The position numbers were made by a program, and so were the translations under genes. Positions 25,360 through 34,504 of a stretch of 64,000 nucleotides of DNA are shown here, in pieces (the stretch's first letter is position 1; the number at the start of each line of letters is the position of its first letter). The DNA is from Enterobacter kobei (GTDB lineage: Bacteria > Pseudomonadota > Gammaproteobacteria > Enterobacterales > Enterobacteriaceae), in NCBI RefSeq assembly GCF_018323985.1, contig NZ_AP024590.1:3720001-3784000 (forward strand), written 5' to 3'. Below the pieces are notes generated by a model that did no database searches, had not been told where the DNA came from, and saw nothing but the letters and a program-made list of their open reading frames with translations.

Positions 25360-25740
25360 ATGATCCGCACTATGCTGCAAGGCAAGCTCCACCGCGTCAA
25401 AGTGACGCAGGCTGACCTGCATTACGAAGGCTCCTGCGCCATCGACCAGGATTTCCTTGAGGCGGCTGGTATTCTGGAATACGAAGCCATTGATATTTAC
25501 AACGTCACCAACGGTAAGCGCTTTTCTACCTATGCGATTGCCGGTGAGCGCGGTTCACGCATCATTTCCGTGAATGGTGCGGCGGCGCACTGCGCAGACG
25601 TAGGTGATATTCTGATCATCGCCAGCTACGTCACCATGCCGGATGAGCAGGCACGCAGCTGGCAGCCGAAAGTGGCTTATTTTGACGGTGACAACGACAT
25701 GAAACGCACGGCGAAAGCCGTGCCGGTGCAGGTCGCCTGA
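25360..25740 (+). CDS. panD: Aspartate 1-decarboxylase (pyruvoyl enzyme proenzyme)
   Basis: Makes beta-alanine from aspartate for pantothenate. The 126-residue proenzyme self-cleaves between Gly24 and Ser25 (HYEGSCAID), leaving a pyruvoyl group on the new alpha chain; this site is intact. Tyr58 and other conserved positions (GSRIISVNGAAAH) are present. In enterics the cleavage needs the acetyltransferase-like factor PanM/PanZ, which is not encoded in this window. The stop lies one base from the convergent yadE stop, so no separate terminator fits between them. Confidence 0.98.
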   Translation: MIRTMLQGKLHRVKVTQADLHYEGSCAIDQDFLEAAGILEYEAIDIYNVTNGKRFSTYAIAGERGSRIISVNGAAAHCADVGDILIIASYVTMPDEQARSWQPKVAYFDGDNDMKRTAKAVPVQVA

Positions 25741-25741
25741 T

Positions 25742-26989
25742 TTATCCCTGTGGCCGGTTAACAATTAACCGCGCCATGGTTTCCAGCGGATCCGTTCTTA
25801 GAATATAAAGGCGTTTTAATAAGAACGGATTATCCCCCGGCTTGACCTTTCCCTTCACCGTCGTCACCGCCAGATGAAAACCCGCATCCTGGGCCGCTTT
25901 CACCGCTTTACTGTCATAGCCGCCAAACGGGTAGGACAGATACAGCGCATGCGGATTAAACTGCGCCAGCGCGCGGCGGGAGCGTTCAAAATCGAACAAT
26001 ACCACGTGATAACTGCGGCTCAGCAAAATGGGATGGCGGCTATTATCTACGCGATGCAAAAAATGCGTGTGCGACTGGAAATCAAACACATCGCGGATCT
26101 GTTGCATTTCCGACACGCTCATAAACTGCAACGATTTCGGATCCCACTTTTCCGGCTTACGCTTGATGCGTGACGTAATGGTAAACGAGGTGGCTTTAAA
26201 GCCGTACTGCTTAAGGATCGGATATGCATAGCGGCTCACCGACTTCAGGCCATCATCAAAGGTGATCACCACGGCCCGCGCTGGCAGATTCATGCGGTTG
26301 CGCACATAGCCTTCCAGCTGGTACATGGTCAGCGTGGTATACCCCTGATCGTGCAGCCACGCCATCTGGTTGTTGAAGGCGCGGACGGAGGTGGTGGTGG
26401 AGGTATGGCGGAAACGGGTGTTTTCTTCGTCACGCAGAATATGGTGATACGTCAGGATCGGCAGCCCCGCATCTTCCTGGGCATCCAGCGCGCTGATGTA
26501 CGCCAGTCGGTTGCCAATACGGATCTGAAACCAGGTCTGGTTAAGGCCATCTTTTAGCCGACCTATCACCGGATAACGCAGGTTTTCCACCAGCATGCCA
26601 AAGGGCGCGCTGCCCGTGTTGGGGGCGTTATAAACCGGCGTGGGTTTCCAGGTGATGAGATTCTGATTGCTGAGCGGCTTGTTCAGATCGCCCAGGCTGT
26701 CCTGCACCCGCTGTTTCCCCTGCACCGCTTCCAGATGCTGCTTATCAATAAAGCCGGTACCAAAGCCGAAGCGAAATTCGTAATAGTCTGCGGCAGTGGG
26801 TGCCACGGCGATGATCTGCCCGGCATTCAGATGACCGACGGTAATGACTTCATTACCCACCTGCGCCCAGACAGCGGCATCTTCGGTGGTTTGCATATAA
26901 CGTTCGGTGGCGGTTGGCTGGCCCAACAGGCTGGCGAAAGCGCTGCCTGAGAGCAGAAGCATAAAAGTAAAAGCAAAACGGATCAGCAT
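25742..26989 (-). CDS. yadE: Polysaccharide deacetylase family protein YadE
   Basis: Predicted exported carbohydrate esterase (CE4/NodB fold); its substrate in enterics is unknown. The 415-residue product has a signal peptide (MLIRFAFTFMLLLSGSAFA). An N-terminal SH3-like region runs to about residue 170. The deacetylase domain follows, with the metal/catalytic motif ITFDDGLKS (about 245), SHTHFLHR holding the metal His pair, and a late LSYPFGGYDS segment. It is codirectional with yadGH but separated from yadH by a palindromic repeat. E. coli yadI, which lies near here, is missing. Confidence 0.93.
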   Translation of the reverse strand: MLIRFAFTFMLLLSGSAFASLLGQPTATERYMQTTEDAAVWAQVGNEVITVGHLNAGQIIAVAPTAADYYEFRFGFGTGFIDKQHLEAVQGKQRVQDSLGDLNKPLSNQNLITWKPTPVYNAPNTGSAPFGMLVENLRYPVIGRLKDGLNQTWFQIRIGNRLAYISALDAQEDAGLPILTYHHILRDEENTRFRHTSTTTSVRAFNNQMAWLHDQGYTTLTMYQLEGYVRNRMNLPARAVVITFDDGLKSVSRYAYPILKQYGFKATSFTITSRIKRKPEKWDPKSLQFMSVSEMQQIRDVFDFQSHTHFLHRVDNSRHPILLSRSYHVVLFDFERSRRALAQFNPHALYLSYPFGGYDSKAVKAAQDAGFHLAVTTVKGKVKPGDNPFLLKRLYILRTDPLETMARLIVNRPQG

Positions 26990-27060
26990 GGCTTAACTGT
27001 GGTGAGGAAATTCTGCGCGCATTGTAACAAATGCATTCATAATACCAATGCTTTTTAGCC

Positions 27061-27143
27061 CTCCTCACCCCGGCCCTCTCCCGGAGGGAGAGGGAGAAAA
27101 CCGGACGCTCCCCTCTCCCTGGGGAGAGGATCAAGGTGAGGGG
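27061..27143. repeat. Composite palindromic repeat between yadH and yadE
   Basis: Outer arms CCTCACC (27063) and GGTGAGG (27135) enclose two hairpins: CCCTCTCCC-GGA-GGGAGAGGG (27074-27094) and a second CCCTCTCCC-type stem (27110-27129). The same 9-bp stem occurs at 32902 and 53294. It looks like a small non-coding mobile palindrome family in intergenic DNA and is not a REP element. Confidence 0.8.
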
Positions 27144-27149
27144 AAGCGA

Positions 27150-27920
27150 TCAACTGCGCAGACCGCGTCCGCGCTGGATCAGATACCAGCACAAGGCATA
27201 AAACGCCACGATAAACACCACCAGCACGGCAATAGTGGTGATAAGCGGCACATCACTGATGCCGAGGAAACCAAAGCGGAAACCGCTGATCATGTAGACG
27301 ATCGGGTTTAAGTGGGACAACGCCTGCCAGAACGGCGGCAGCAGCGTCAGGGAATAGAACACCCCGCCGAGGTAGGTCAGCGGCGTCAGCACAAAGGTCG
27401 GGATCAGGCTGATGTCATCGAAGGTTTTGGCGAACACGGCGTTGAGCAAACCGGCCAGCGAGAACAGCACCGCCGTCAGCAGCAGCGTCAGGCCGACGAA
27501 CAGCCAGGAGTGCACCTGGAAGGGCACGAAGAACAGCGAAATTGCCGTCACCAGCACGCCGACGCACAGCCCGCGCGCCACACCACCGCCCACATAGCCG
27601 ACAATGATCACATGCGTCGGCACAGGCGCCACCAGCAGCTCTTCAATGTTGCGCTGGAACTTGGCGCTGAAGAACGACGAGGCGACGTTAGCGTAAGCGT
27701 TGGTGATCACCGCCATCATGATCAAACCCGGCACGATAAACTGCATATACGTAAAGCCGTGCATTTCACCAATGCGCGAGCCGATCAGATTACCGAAGAT
27801 AATGAAATAGAGGGTCATGGTGATGACCGGCGGCACCAGCGTCTGGATCCAGATACGCATAAACCGCTGAATTTCTTTATGCCAGATGCTTTTCAGCGCG
27901 ACCCAATAAAGCTGCATCAT
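27150..27920 (-). CDS. yadH: ABC-2 type transporter permease YadH
   Basis: Inner-membrane permease of the YadGH exporter; substrate unknown. The 256-residue protein has six predicted helices and the ABC-2 signature region near LTPLTYLGGVFYSLTLLP (about 178-195) followed by LNPIVYMISGFRFG. The first ATG of a tandem pair (MMQLYWVALK) matches E. coli. The start overlaps the yadG stop by four bases (27917-27920), showing a coupled two-gene transporter. Confidence 0.95.
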   Translation of the reverse strand: MMQLYWVALKSIWHKEIQRFMRIWIQTLVPPVITMTLYFIIFGNLIGSRIGEMHGFTYMQFIVPGLIMMAVITNAYANVASSFFSAKFQRNIEELLVAPVPTHVIIVGYVGGGVARGLCVGVLVTAISLFFVPFQVHSWLFVGLTLLLTAVLFSLAGLLNAVFAKTFDDISLIPTFVLTPLTYLGGVFYSLTLLPPFWQALSHLNPIVYMISGFRFGFLGISDVPLITTIAVLVVFIVAFYALCWYLIQRGRGLRS

Positions 27921-28843
27921 GCCTGGTCTCCTGTTTTTTCGTTTACCAGCGTGACAAACAGCTCTTCAAGACGGTTCGCTTTGTTACGCATACTTAATAC
28001 CTGAATACCCTGCGCGCTCAGCTGGCTGAACACGCTGTTAATGCCCTGCTCGCGCAGCACTTCGACTTCCAGCGTCGAGGTATCTACCAGACGATACTGA
28101 TAGCCTTCGAGCTTCGGCAACGGGCTTTTCGCCGCCAGATCGAGAATAAAAGTTTCGGATTTCAGCTTCGACAGCAACGACTTCATTGAGGTGTTCTCCA
28201 CCAATTGTCCGTGCTGAATAATGCCGATATTCCGGCACAGCATTTCCGCCTCTTCCAGATAGTGAGTGGTCAGAATGATGGTGGTGCCTTTGTCGTTCAG
28301 ATCCTTCAGAAATCCCCACATAGAACGGCGCAGTTCGATATCGACGCCCGCCGTCGGTTCGTCGAGGATCAACAGCTTAGGTTCATGCATCAGGGCGCGG
28401 GCAATCATCAGACGGCGCTTCATCCCGCCGGAGAGCATCCGTGCGCGTTCGCCGCGTTTTTCCCACAGATCCAGCTGCTTTAAGTATTTTTCGCTGCGCG
28501 TCACCGCTTCGGCGCGCTCAACGCCGTAGTAACCGGCCTGGTTCACCACGATCTGCTGCACGGTTTCAAACGGGTTGAAGTTGAATTCCTGCGGCACCAG
28601 CCCAAGCTGGCGCTTGGCGTTGACGACATCTTTTTCAAGATCGTAACCGAATACGCTCACCCGCCCGGAAGATTTATTTACCAGCGAGCTGATAATGCCG
28701 ATGGTGGTTGACTTACCGGCACCGTTAGGCCCGAGTAGCGCATAGAAATCGCCGGCTTCTACTTGTAAATCAATACCTCGCAGCGCCTGAACGCCGCCCG
28801 GATAGGTTTTTTTAAGCTGCTCAAGCTCCAGTGCAATGGTCAT
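27917..28843 (-). CDS. yadG: ABC transporter ATP-binding protein YadG
   Basis: ATPase partner of YadH in a DrrA/NodI-type exporter. The 308-residue protein has Walker A GPNGAGKST (about 38-46), a Q-loop in LVPQEF, the signature LSGGMKRR, Walker B LLILDEPTAGVD and the His switch in TTHYLEEA. The C-terminal 80 residues form the extra domain common in ABC-2 exporters. It is divergent from can, with about 107 bases between the start codons. Confidence 0.95.
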   Translation of the reverse strand: MTIALELEQLKKTYPGGVQALRGIDLQVEAGDFYALLGPNGAGKSTTIGIISSLVNKSSGRVSVFGYDLEKDVVNAKRQLGLVPQEFNFNPFETVQQIVVNQAGYYGVERAEAVTRSEKYLKQLDLWEKRGERARMLSGGMKRRLMIARALMHEPKLLILDEPTAGVDIELRRSMWGFLKDLNDKGTTIILTTHYLEEAEMLCRNIGIIQHGQLVENTSMKSLLSKLKSETFILDLAAKSPLPKLEGYQYRLVDTSTLEVEVLREQGINSVFSQLSAQGIQVLSMRNKANRLEELFVTLVNEKTGDQA

Positions 28844-28950
28844 GACGTCTTTCTTACCTTTTTTCTTACACTCTATGTGTGGTTTAAAAAAAAATGGAGT
28901 TGACCTATATTAGCTCAACGCAATTACTTGGTTACAGGTCGTTAACCTCC

Positions 28951-29613
28951 ATGAAAGACATAGATACACTCATTAGTAACAACGCACTATGGTCAAAAAT
29001 GCTGGTCGAAGAGGATCCGGGATTTTTTGAGACATTAGCACAGGCACAGAAGCCGCGCTTTCTATGGATTGGATGTTCAGACAGCCGTGTTCCGGCTGAG
29101 CGCCTTACCGGTCTCGAACCCGGTGAGTTATTTGTCCACCGTAACGTCGCAAACCTGGTGATCCACACCGATCTGAACTGCTTGTCAGTCGTCCAGTACG
29201 CGGTGGATGTGCTGGAAGTTGAGCACATTATCATCTGTGGTCACTACGGCTGCGGCGGTGTTCAGGCGGCGGTAGACAACCCGGAACTGGGGCTTATCAA
29301 TAACTGGCTGCTGCACATCCGTGATATCTGGTTTAAACATAGCGCACTGCTCGGCGAAATGCCGGAAGAGCGTCGTATGGATACCCTGTGTGAACTGAAC
29401 GTGATGGAACAGGTATATAACCTCGGCCACTCGACGATCATGCAGTCAGCGTGGAAGCGCGGACAGAAGGTGACAATCCACGGCTGGGCGTACGGCATTC
29501 ACGATGGCCTGCTGCGCGATCTGGAAGTGACCGCCACCAGCCGCGACACGCTGGAAGCCCGTTACCGCCAGGGGCTGTCCAACATTAGCCAGAAGCACAT
29601 CAATCACAAATAA
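28951..29613 (+). CDS. can: Beta-class carbonic anhydrase
   Basis: Interconverts CO2 and bicarbonate; essential in air-grown E. coli because bicarbonate feeds carboxylases. The 220-residue product has the zinc ligands Cys42 and Asp44 with Arg46 (GCSDSR) and His98 and Cys101 (CGHYGCGG), all at E. coli positions. I chose the ATG at 28951 (MKDIDTLISNN) to match the family. An in-frame ATG 57 bases upstream adds residues absent from homologues. It is followed by a REP pair that can also act as a terminator. Confidence 0.97.
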   Translation: MKDIDTLISNNALWSKMLVEEDPGFFETLAQAQKPRFLWIGCSDSRVPAERLTGLEPGELFVHRNVANLVIHTDLNCLSVVQYAVDVLEVEHIIICGHYGCGGVQAAVDNPELGLINNWLLHIRDIWFKHSALLGEMPEERRMDTLCELNVMEQVYNLGHSTIMQSAWKRGQKVTIHGWAYGIHDGLLRDLEVTATSRDTLEARYRQGLSNISQKHINHK

Positions 29614-29624
29614 ATTCGTTATAT

Positions 29625-29703
29625 TGCCCGGCGGCGCAAGCTTGCCGGGCCTGCGAGTTGACATGTAGGCCGGGTAAGGCGTCGCCGCCACCCGGCTTTT
29701 TTA
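29625..29703. repeat. BIME (REP pair) between can and hpt, doubling as a can terminator
   Basis: Two inverted REP units: GCCCGGCGGCGCAAGCTTGC and following, then GCCGGGTAAGGCGTCGCCGC and following. The second unit pairs GCCGGGT with ACCCGGC and is followed by six Ts on the plus strand (to 29702), giving an intrinsic-terminator shape for can. The flanking genes are convergent. Confidence 0.88.
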
Positions 29704-29706
29704 CGC

Positions 29707-30243
29707 TTACTCGCCCTGCATCACCACTTTGCCGATATACGGCAGATGACGGTAGCGCTGTGCATAATCAATGCCGTAACCCACCACGAACTCATCCGGA
29801 ATAGAGAAACCGACAAATTCCACCGGCACCGTCACTTCACGGCGCGACGGTTTATCCAGCAGCGTGCAAATAGCCAGCGATTTCGGCTGACGCAGGCTCA
29901 GGATCTCACGCACTTTCGACAGTGTATTGCCGGAGTCGATAATGTCTTCGACGATCAGCACGTCTTTACCGCGAATATCTTCATCCAGGTCTTTAAGAAT
30001 TTTAACGTCGCGGGTGGTCGACATGCCGCTGCCGTAGCTGGAGGCGGTCATAAAATCGACTTCATGAGGCACCTGAACTTCACGACACAGATCCGCCATA
30101 AACATAAACGAGCCACGCAGCAGGCCCACCAGCACCATCTCGCTGCCGCTGTCCTTGTAGTGCTCGGTGATTTGACGACCCAGTTCGGTAATGCGCGCTT
30201 TGATCTCGGCTTCCGGGATCATCACTTCAACAGTATGTTTCAT
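29707..30243 (-). CDS. hpt: Hypoxanthine phosphoribosyltransferase
   Basis: Purine salvage enzyme that makes IMP from hypoxanthine and PRPP. The 178-residue product has the PRPP-binding motif VLIVEDIIDSGNTL (about 95-108), the flexible loop region SSYGSGMSTTRD and the late DEFVVGYGIDYAQ segment. I chose the ATG at 30243 (MKHTVEVMIPEA) with GAGA upstream; the reading frame stays open for 63 more bases but this start matches E. coli. Divergent from gcd. Confidence 0.97.
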   Translation of the reverse strand: MKHTVEVMIPEAEIKARITELGRQITEHYKDSGSEMVLVGLLRGSFMFMADLCREVQVPHEVDFMTASSYGSGMSTTRDVKILKDLDEDIRGKDVLIVEDIIDSGNTLSKVREILSLRQPKSLAICTLLDKPSRREVTVPVEFVGFSIPDEFVVGYGIDYAQRYRHLPYIGKVVMQGE

Positions 30244-30372
30244 TTCTCTAACCGTATGATTTAAAAAACAATCACTCAATGCGGATAGCCTATCGTCCGG
30301 CATCAATTCATAAGCGCGCTAGTATACCAGCAAATGGACTTATTCGGGGGACGAGTTAATAAAAGCCAAAAT

Positions 30373-30388
30373 TGTGATGACGCTCACA
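30373..30388 (+). promoter_or_regulatory. CRP (cAMP receptor protein) binding site upstream of gcd
   Basis: TGTGA-TGACGC-TCACA is a perfect pair of CRP half-sites with the canonical 6-base spacer. A TATAAT box lies at 30401-30406. The operator therefore covers the expected -35 position, which fits repression and agrees with reports that cAMP lowers gcd expression in E. coli. Confidence 0.85.
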
Positions 30389-30400
30389 CTTGTTAAATCC

Positions 30401-30406
30401 TATAAT
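30401..30406 (+). promoter_or_regulatory. Candidate -10 box of the gcd promoter
   Basis: A consensus TATAAT lies 44 bases before the chosen gcd ATG and just downstream of the CRP site. No good -35 hexamer stands at 17 bases spacing; that position is inside the CRP operator. Confidence 0.6.
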
Positions 30407-30449
30407 TAATTGCTTCCAAAATATTAACAAAATGAGATGAGTGTCTTTT

Positions 30450-32840
30450 ATGGCAGAAAATAAACCGCATCCGTCACGCACACTCGTGACGATCACCGCG
30501 CTGTTCGCCGCTTTCTGCGGACTGTACTTGCTTATCGGGGGTGCCTGGCTGGTCGCGATTGGCGGCTCCTGGTACTACCCTGTCGCAGGGCTGGTGATGC
30601 TCGCCGTGACCTGGCTACTGTGGCGCAGTAAGCGCTCAGCACTGTGGGTCTACGCCGCGCTGTTACTGGGTACGATGATTTGGGGCGTATGGGAAGTCGG
30701 CTTTGACTTCTGGGCATTGACCCCACGCAGCGATATTCTGGTCTTCTTCGGTATCTGGCTGATCCTGCCGTTTGTCTGGCGTCGTCTGCTGGTGCCGTCC
30801 CGCGGCGCGGTCGCGGCGCTGGTTGTGGCGCTGCTGGTCAGCGGCGCGATGCTGACCTGGGCAGGCTTTAACGATCCGCAGGAAGTGAACGGTACTCTGA
30901 GTGCCGATGCAACGCCGGCCGAGCCGATTTCCCAGATTGCCGATGGTGACTGGCCAGCCTATGGCCGTAATCAGGAAGGCCAGCGCTACTCCCCGCTTAA
31001 ACAGATCAACGCCGATAACGTTAAAAATCTGAAAGAAGCCTGGGTGTTCCGCACCGGCGACCTGAAACAGCCTAACGATCCGGGTGAAATCACCAACGAA
31101 GTCACGCCGATTAAAGTCGGCAACATGCTTTATCTTTGCACCGCCCACCAGCGTCTGTTTGCTCTGGATGCGGCGACCGGTAAAGAGAAATGGCACTTCG
31201 ATCCGCAGCTGAATACCAATACCTCGTTCCAGCACGTCACCTGTCGTGGCGTCTCTTACCACGAAGCGCGTGCCGACAACGCCAGCCCGGAAGTGATCGC
31301 TGACTGTCCGCGCCGTATCATGCTGCCGGTGAACGATGGTCGTCTGTTCGCCATCAACGCAGACAACGGTAAGCTGTGCGAAACCTTTGCCAACAAAGGT
31401 ATTCTGAATCTGCAAACCAATATGCCGGATACCACGCCGGGTCTGTACGAGCCGACCTCGCCGCCGATCATTACCGATAAAGCGATCGTGATTGCCGGTT
31501 CCGTCACCGATAACTTCTCCACCCGCGAAACCTCCGGCGTGATCCGTGGTTTTGACGTCAACACCGGTAAACTGCTGTGGGCCTTCGATCCGGGCGCGAA
31601 AGATCCGAACGCGATCCCGTCTGACGAGCACAGCTTCACCTTTAACTCGCCGAACTCCTGGGCGCCTGCGGCCTATGACGCGAAGCTGGACCTGGTGTAT
31701 CTGCCGATGGGCGTGAGCACCCCGGACATCTGGGGCGGCAACCGTACGCCGGAGCAGGAGCGTTATGCCAGTTCCGTGCTGGCGCTGAACGCCACCACCG
31801 GTAAGCTGGCCTGGAGCTATCAGACCGTTCACCACGATCTGTGGGATATGGATTTACCGGCCCAGCCAACGCTGGCGGACATTACCGTTGACGGTAAAAC
31901 CGTACCGGTGATCTACGCCCCGGCGAAAACCGGTAACATCTTCGTGCTCGATCGTCGTAATGGCGAGCCGGTTGTCCCGGCACCGGAAAAACCTGTTCCG
32001 CAGGGCGCGGCGAAAGGTGATTATGTTACCAAAACGCAGCCGTTCTCTGACCTGAGCTTCCGTCCGAAGAAAGATCTGACCGGTGCGGATATGTGGGGCG
32101 CGACGATGTTTGACCAGCTGGTCTGCCGCGTCATGTTCCATCAACTGCGCTACGAAGGTATTTTCACACCGCCGTCTGAGCAGGGTACGCTGGTCTTCCC
32201 GGGTAACCTCGGTATGTTCGAGTGGGGCGGTCTTTCCGTCGATCCAAACCGTCAGGTAGCGATTGCTAACCCGATGGCGCTGCCGTTTGTTTCCAAACTG
32301 ATGCCGCGCGGTCCGGGCAATCCAATGGAACAGCCGAAAGACGCAAAAGGCAGCGGTACTGAAGCCGGGATCCAGCCGCAGTACGGCGTGCCGTATGGCG
32401 TGACGCTGAACCCGTTCCTGTCACCGTTTGGCCTGCCGTGTAAACAGCCTGCCTGGGGTTACATTTCCGCGCTGGATCTGAAAACCAACGACGTAGTGTG
32501 GAAAAAACGCATTGGTACCCCGCAGGACAGCCTGCCGTTCCCGATGCCGATCCCGGTGCCGTTCAATATGGGTATGCCGATGCTGGGTGGCCCGATTTCC
32601 ACCGCCGGTAACGTACTGTTTATCGCCGCGACCGCAGATAACTACCTGCGCGCTTATAACATGAGCAACGGTGAGAAACTGTGGCAGGGTCGTCTGCCAG
32701 CAGGTGGCCAGGCTACGCCGATGACCTATGAAGTGAATGGCAAGCAGTATGTGGTCATTTCCGCCGGTGGTCACGGTTCGTTTGGCACCAAAATGGGCGA
32801 CTATATCGTGGCCTATGCACTGCCGGACGAGGCAAAGTAA
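30450..32840 (+). CDS. gcd: Membrane-bound PQQ-dependent glucose dehydrogenase
   Basis: Oxidises glucose to gluconolactone in the periplasm and passes electrons to ubiquinone. The 796-residue protein has five N-terminal membrane helices (about 10-145), then a periplasmic eight-bladed propeller with PQQ-binding features such as LVYLPMG, TVHHDLWDMDLPAQP and WGATMFDQLVCR. The ATG at 30450 gives exactly the E. coli length; a GTG at 30441 is in frame. I see no pqq synthesis genes here, so activity depends on genes elsewhere or on external PQQ. It is controlled by a CRP site upstream. Confidence 0.97.
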   Translation: MAENKPHPSRTLVTITALFAAFCGLYLLIGGAWLVAIGGSWYYPVAGLVMLAVTWLLWRSKRSALWVYAALLLGTMIWGVWEVGFDFWALTPRSDILVFFGIWLILPFVWRRLLVPSRGAVAALVVALLVSGAMLTWAGFNDPQEVNGTLSADATPAEPISQIADGDWPAYGRNQEGQRYSPLKQINADNVKNLKEAWVFRTGDLKQPNDPGEITNEVTPIKVGNMLYLCTAHQRLFALDAATGKEKWHFDPQLNTNTSFQHVTCRGVSYHEARADNASPEVIADCPRRIMLPVNDGRLFAINADNGKLCETFANKGILNLQTNMPDTTPGLYEPTSPPIITDKAIVIAGSVTDNFSTRETSGVIRGFDVNTGKLLWAFDPGAKDPNAIPSDEHSFTFNSPNSWAPAAYDAKLDLVYLPMGVSTPDIWGGNRTPEQERYASSVLALNATTGKLAWSYQTVHHDLWDMDLPAQPTLADITVDGKTVPVIYAPAKTGNIFVLDRRNGEPVVPAPEKPVPQGAAKGDYVTKTQPFSDLSFRPKKDLTGADMWGATMFDQLVCRVMFHQLRYEGIFTPPSEQGTLVFPGNLGMFEWGGLSVDPNRQVAIANPMALPFVSKLMPRGPGNPMEQPKDAKGSGTEAGIQPQYGVPYGVTLNPFLSPFGLPCKQPAWGYISALDLKTNDVVWKKRIGTPQDSLPFPMPIPVPFNMGMPMLGGPISTAGNVLFIAATADNYLRAYNMSNGEKLWQGRLPAGGQATPMTYEVNGKQYVVISAGGHGSFGTKMGDYIVAYALPDEAK

Positions 32841-32851
32841 GAGATCGTTAT

Positions 32852-32935
32852 CCCCTCACCCTGATACTCTCCTCTGATGAGAGTATCAGGCCTGGTTTAC
32901 TCCCTCTCCCTGAGGGAGAGGGCCGGGTTGAGGGG
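32852..32935. repeat. Composite palindromic repeat between gcd and cueO
   Basis: Outer arms CCCCTCACC and GGGTTGAGGGG enclose a perfect 12-bp hairpin (CCTGATACTCTC at 32860 with GAGAGTATCAGG at 32879) and the stem CCCTCTCCC-TGA-GGGAGAGGG (32902-32922). It is the same family as the element at 27061, and lies between convergent genes where it may terminate both transcripts. Confidence 0.8.
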
Positions 32936-32941
32936 TTATTT

Positions 32942-34504
32942 TTATACCGTAAACCCAAGCATCATCCCCGTATCTTCATGCTCCAGCAGATGGCAGTGCG
33001 CCATATAGGCCTGCGCTTTCGGGGCGTCATAGTCAAACTTCACCAGCACTTCGCTGCGTGCACCAAAGACATTCACGATATCTTTCCAGCCTGCGCGATG
33101 CGCCGCAGGGGGCTTGCCATTTTCTGACAGAATGCGGAACTGCGTGCCGTGGATATGGAACGGATGCAGCATCATGTCCCCTTCTCCGGAGATCACCCAG
33201 CGCTCGTATTGCCCTTTTGCGGCGGCAAAGGCCGGGGTGTTCATGTCGAACGCTTTACCGTTGATCATATTGCCGTGATGGAAATCGACGCCCTGACCAC
33301 CGTGGTTCATACCGCTGTGATTCATGCTGCCGTGAGCCATACTGCCGTGATCCATGCTGCCGTGAGCCATACCGCGCATTGCCCCGTCGCCGTACTTTTT
33401 CATCAGCGCCTGCATGCCCATCATGTCGAGCATCGGATCCATCGACAGCTGGAGCGTGCGCTGCGTCAGACCATCCAGCGACGGCAACGGCGGTATCGTC
33501 GCCAGCGTATCAGGCAATTCACCGGACGCCACAATGGTCAGCGGCTGAATATGCAGCACCGGCTGTGGCTTATCGAAAGGCGCCACGGCCATGCCCATCT
33601 GGCTGACCGGCAGCGTCACCAGGTCAAAATCTTTTCCGTCGCGGGTATCCACCAGCACTTCAAAACGCTCACCCGGCAGCATCGGCAACGCGTCGACCTT
33701 CACCGGCTCCGCCAGCAGGCCGCCATCGCTGGCAATAACGTACAGCGGGCGCTTGTCGCTGGTGGTGAAGTTAAGGGATCGGGCGTTACAGCCGTTCAGC
33801 AGACGCAGGCGTAACCAGCCGCGCGGGGCAGCGTGCCGGGGATAGATCGCGCCGTTGGCGAGCAGGGTGTCGCCAAACCAGCCGACCGCCGCACTCATCA
33901 CGTCCAGCTGATAGTCAATCTGCCCGTCGGTGTTAAAACGTTTGTCCTGCACGATCACCGGGACGTCATCCACGCCCCACTGTTGCGGCAGACGCAGCAT
34001 GCGGCTTTCATCGTCTTCAATCAGCACCAGCCCGGCCAGTCCCATCGCCACCTGATGGCCGGTTTTCGCGTGCTGATGGGGGTGAAACCAGCAGGTTGCC
34101 GTACGCTGGTTCGGCGTAAAGGTAACCGTGCGCTGGCTGCCGGGTTTGATAATGCCCTGTGGGCCGCCATCCACCTCGCCGGGGACTTCCAGGCCATGCC
34201 AGTGGATCGTCGTCTCTTCGGCCAGCCGGTTATTGATCTCAACCGTTACCGTCTTGCCTTTGCGCAGTTTGATGGCCGGCCCCAGCAGACTGCCGTTATA
34301 ACCCCAGGTGGTGGCATTTTTACCGGCGAAGGTAGAGGTACCGGCCTGCACCCGCAACGTGATGCGGCTCTGCGCGTCCGGCGTCAGCAACGCCGGGATC
34401 GGCAGGGTCTGTGGCGTGGCGGCAAAGGCGGCTTTCGACCACCCTGGCAGCGCGCTTATCGCGCCCAGCGCAGCGGAGTATTTTATAAAATCACGACGTT
34501 GCAT
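32942..34504 (-). CDS. cueO: Multicopper oxidase CueO
   Basis: Periplasmic copper-detoxifying laccase-like oxidase that converts Cu(I) to Cu(II). The 520-residue product begins with a twin-arginine signal (QRRDFIKYSAALGA). The four copper motifs are complete: HWHG, WFHPHQH, HPFHIHG and HCHLLEHEDTGM (T1 Cys, His, Met). The Met/His-rich segment over the T1 site (about residues 365-420) carries repeated GSMxH units different from the E. coli version. In E. coli cueO is activated by CueR; I did not identify a clear CueR box here. Confidence 0.97.
   Translation of the reverse strand: MQRRDFIKYSAALGAISALPGWSKAAFAATPQTLPIPALLTPDAQSRITLRVQAGTSTFAGKNATTWGYNGSLLGPAIKLRKGKTVTVEINNRLAEETTIHWHGLEVPGEVDGGPQGIIKPGSQRTVTFTPNQRTATCWFHPHQHAKTGHQVAMGLAGLVLIEDDESRMLRLPQQWGVDDVPVIVQDKRFNTDGQIDYQLDVMSAAVGWFGDTLLANGAIYPRHAAPRGWLRLRLLNGCNARSLNFTTSDKRPLYVIASDGGLLAEPVKVDALPMLPGERFEVLVDTRDGKDFDLVTLPVSQMGMAVAPFDKPQPVLHIQPLTIVASGELPDTLATIPPLPSLDGLTQRTLQLSMDPMLDMMGMQALMKKYGDGAMRGMAHGSMDHGSMAHGSMNHSGMNHGGQGVDFHHGNMINGKAFDMNTPAFAAAKGQYERWVISGEGDMMLHPFHIHGTQFRILSENGKPPAAHRAGWKDIVNVFGARSEVLVKFDYDAPKAQAYMAHCHLLEHEDTGMMLGFTV

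Noticed and set aside
30663..31835. 390-codon open frame on the minus strand opposite gcd
   Set aside because: Antisense shadow of the gcd propeller region; no family resemblance.
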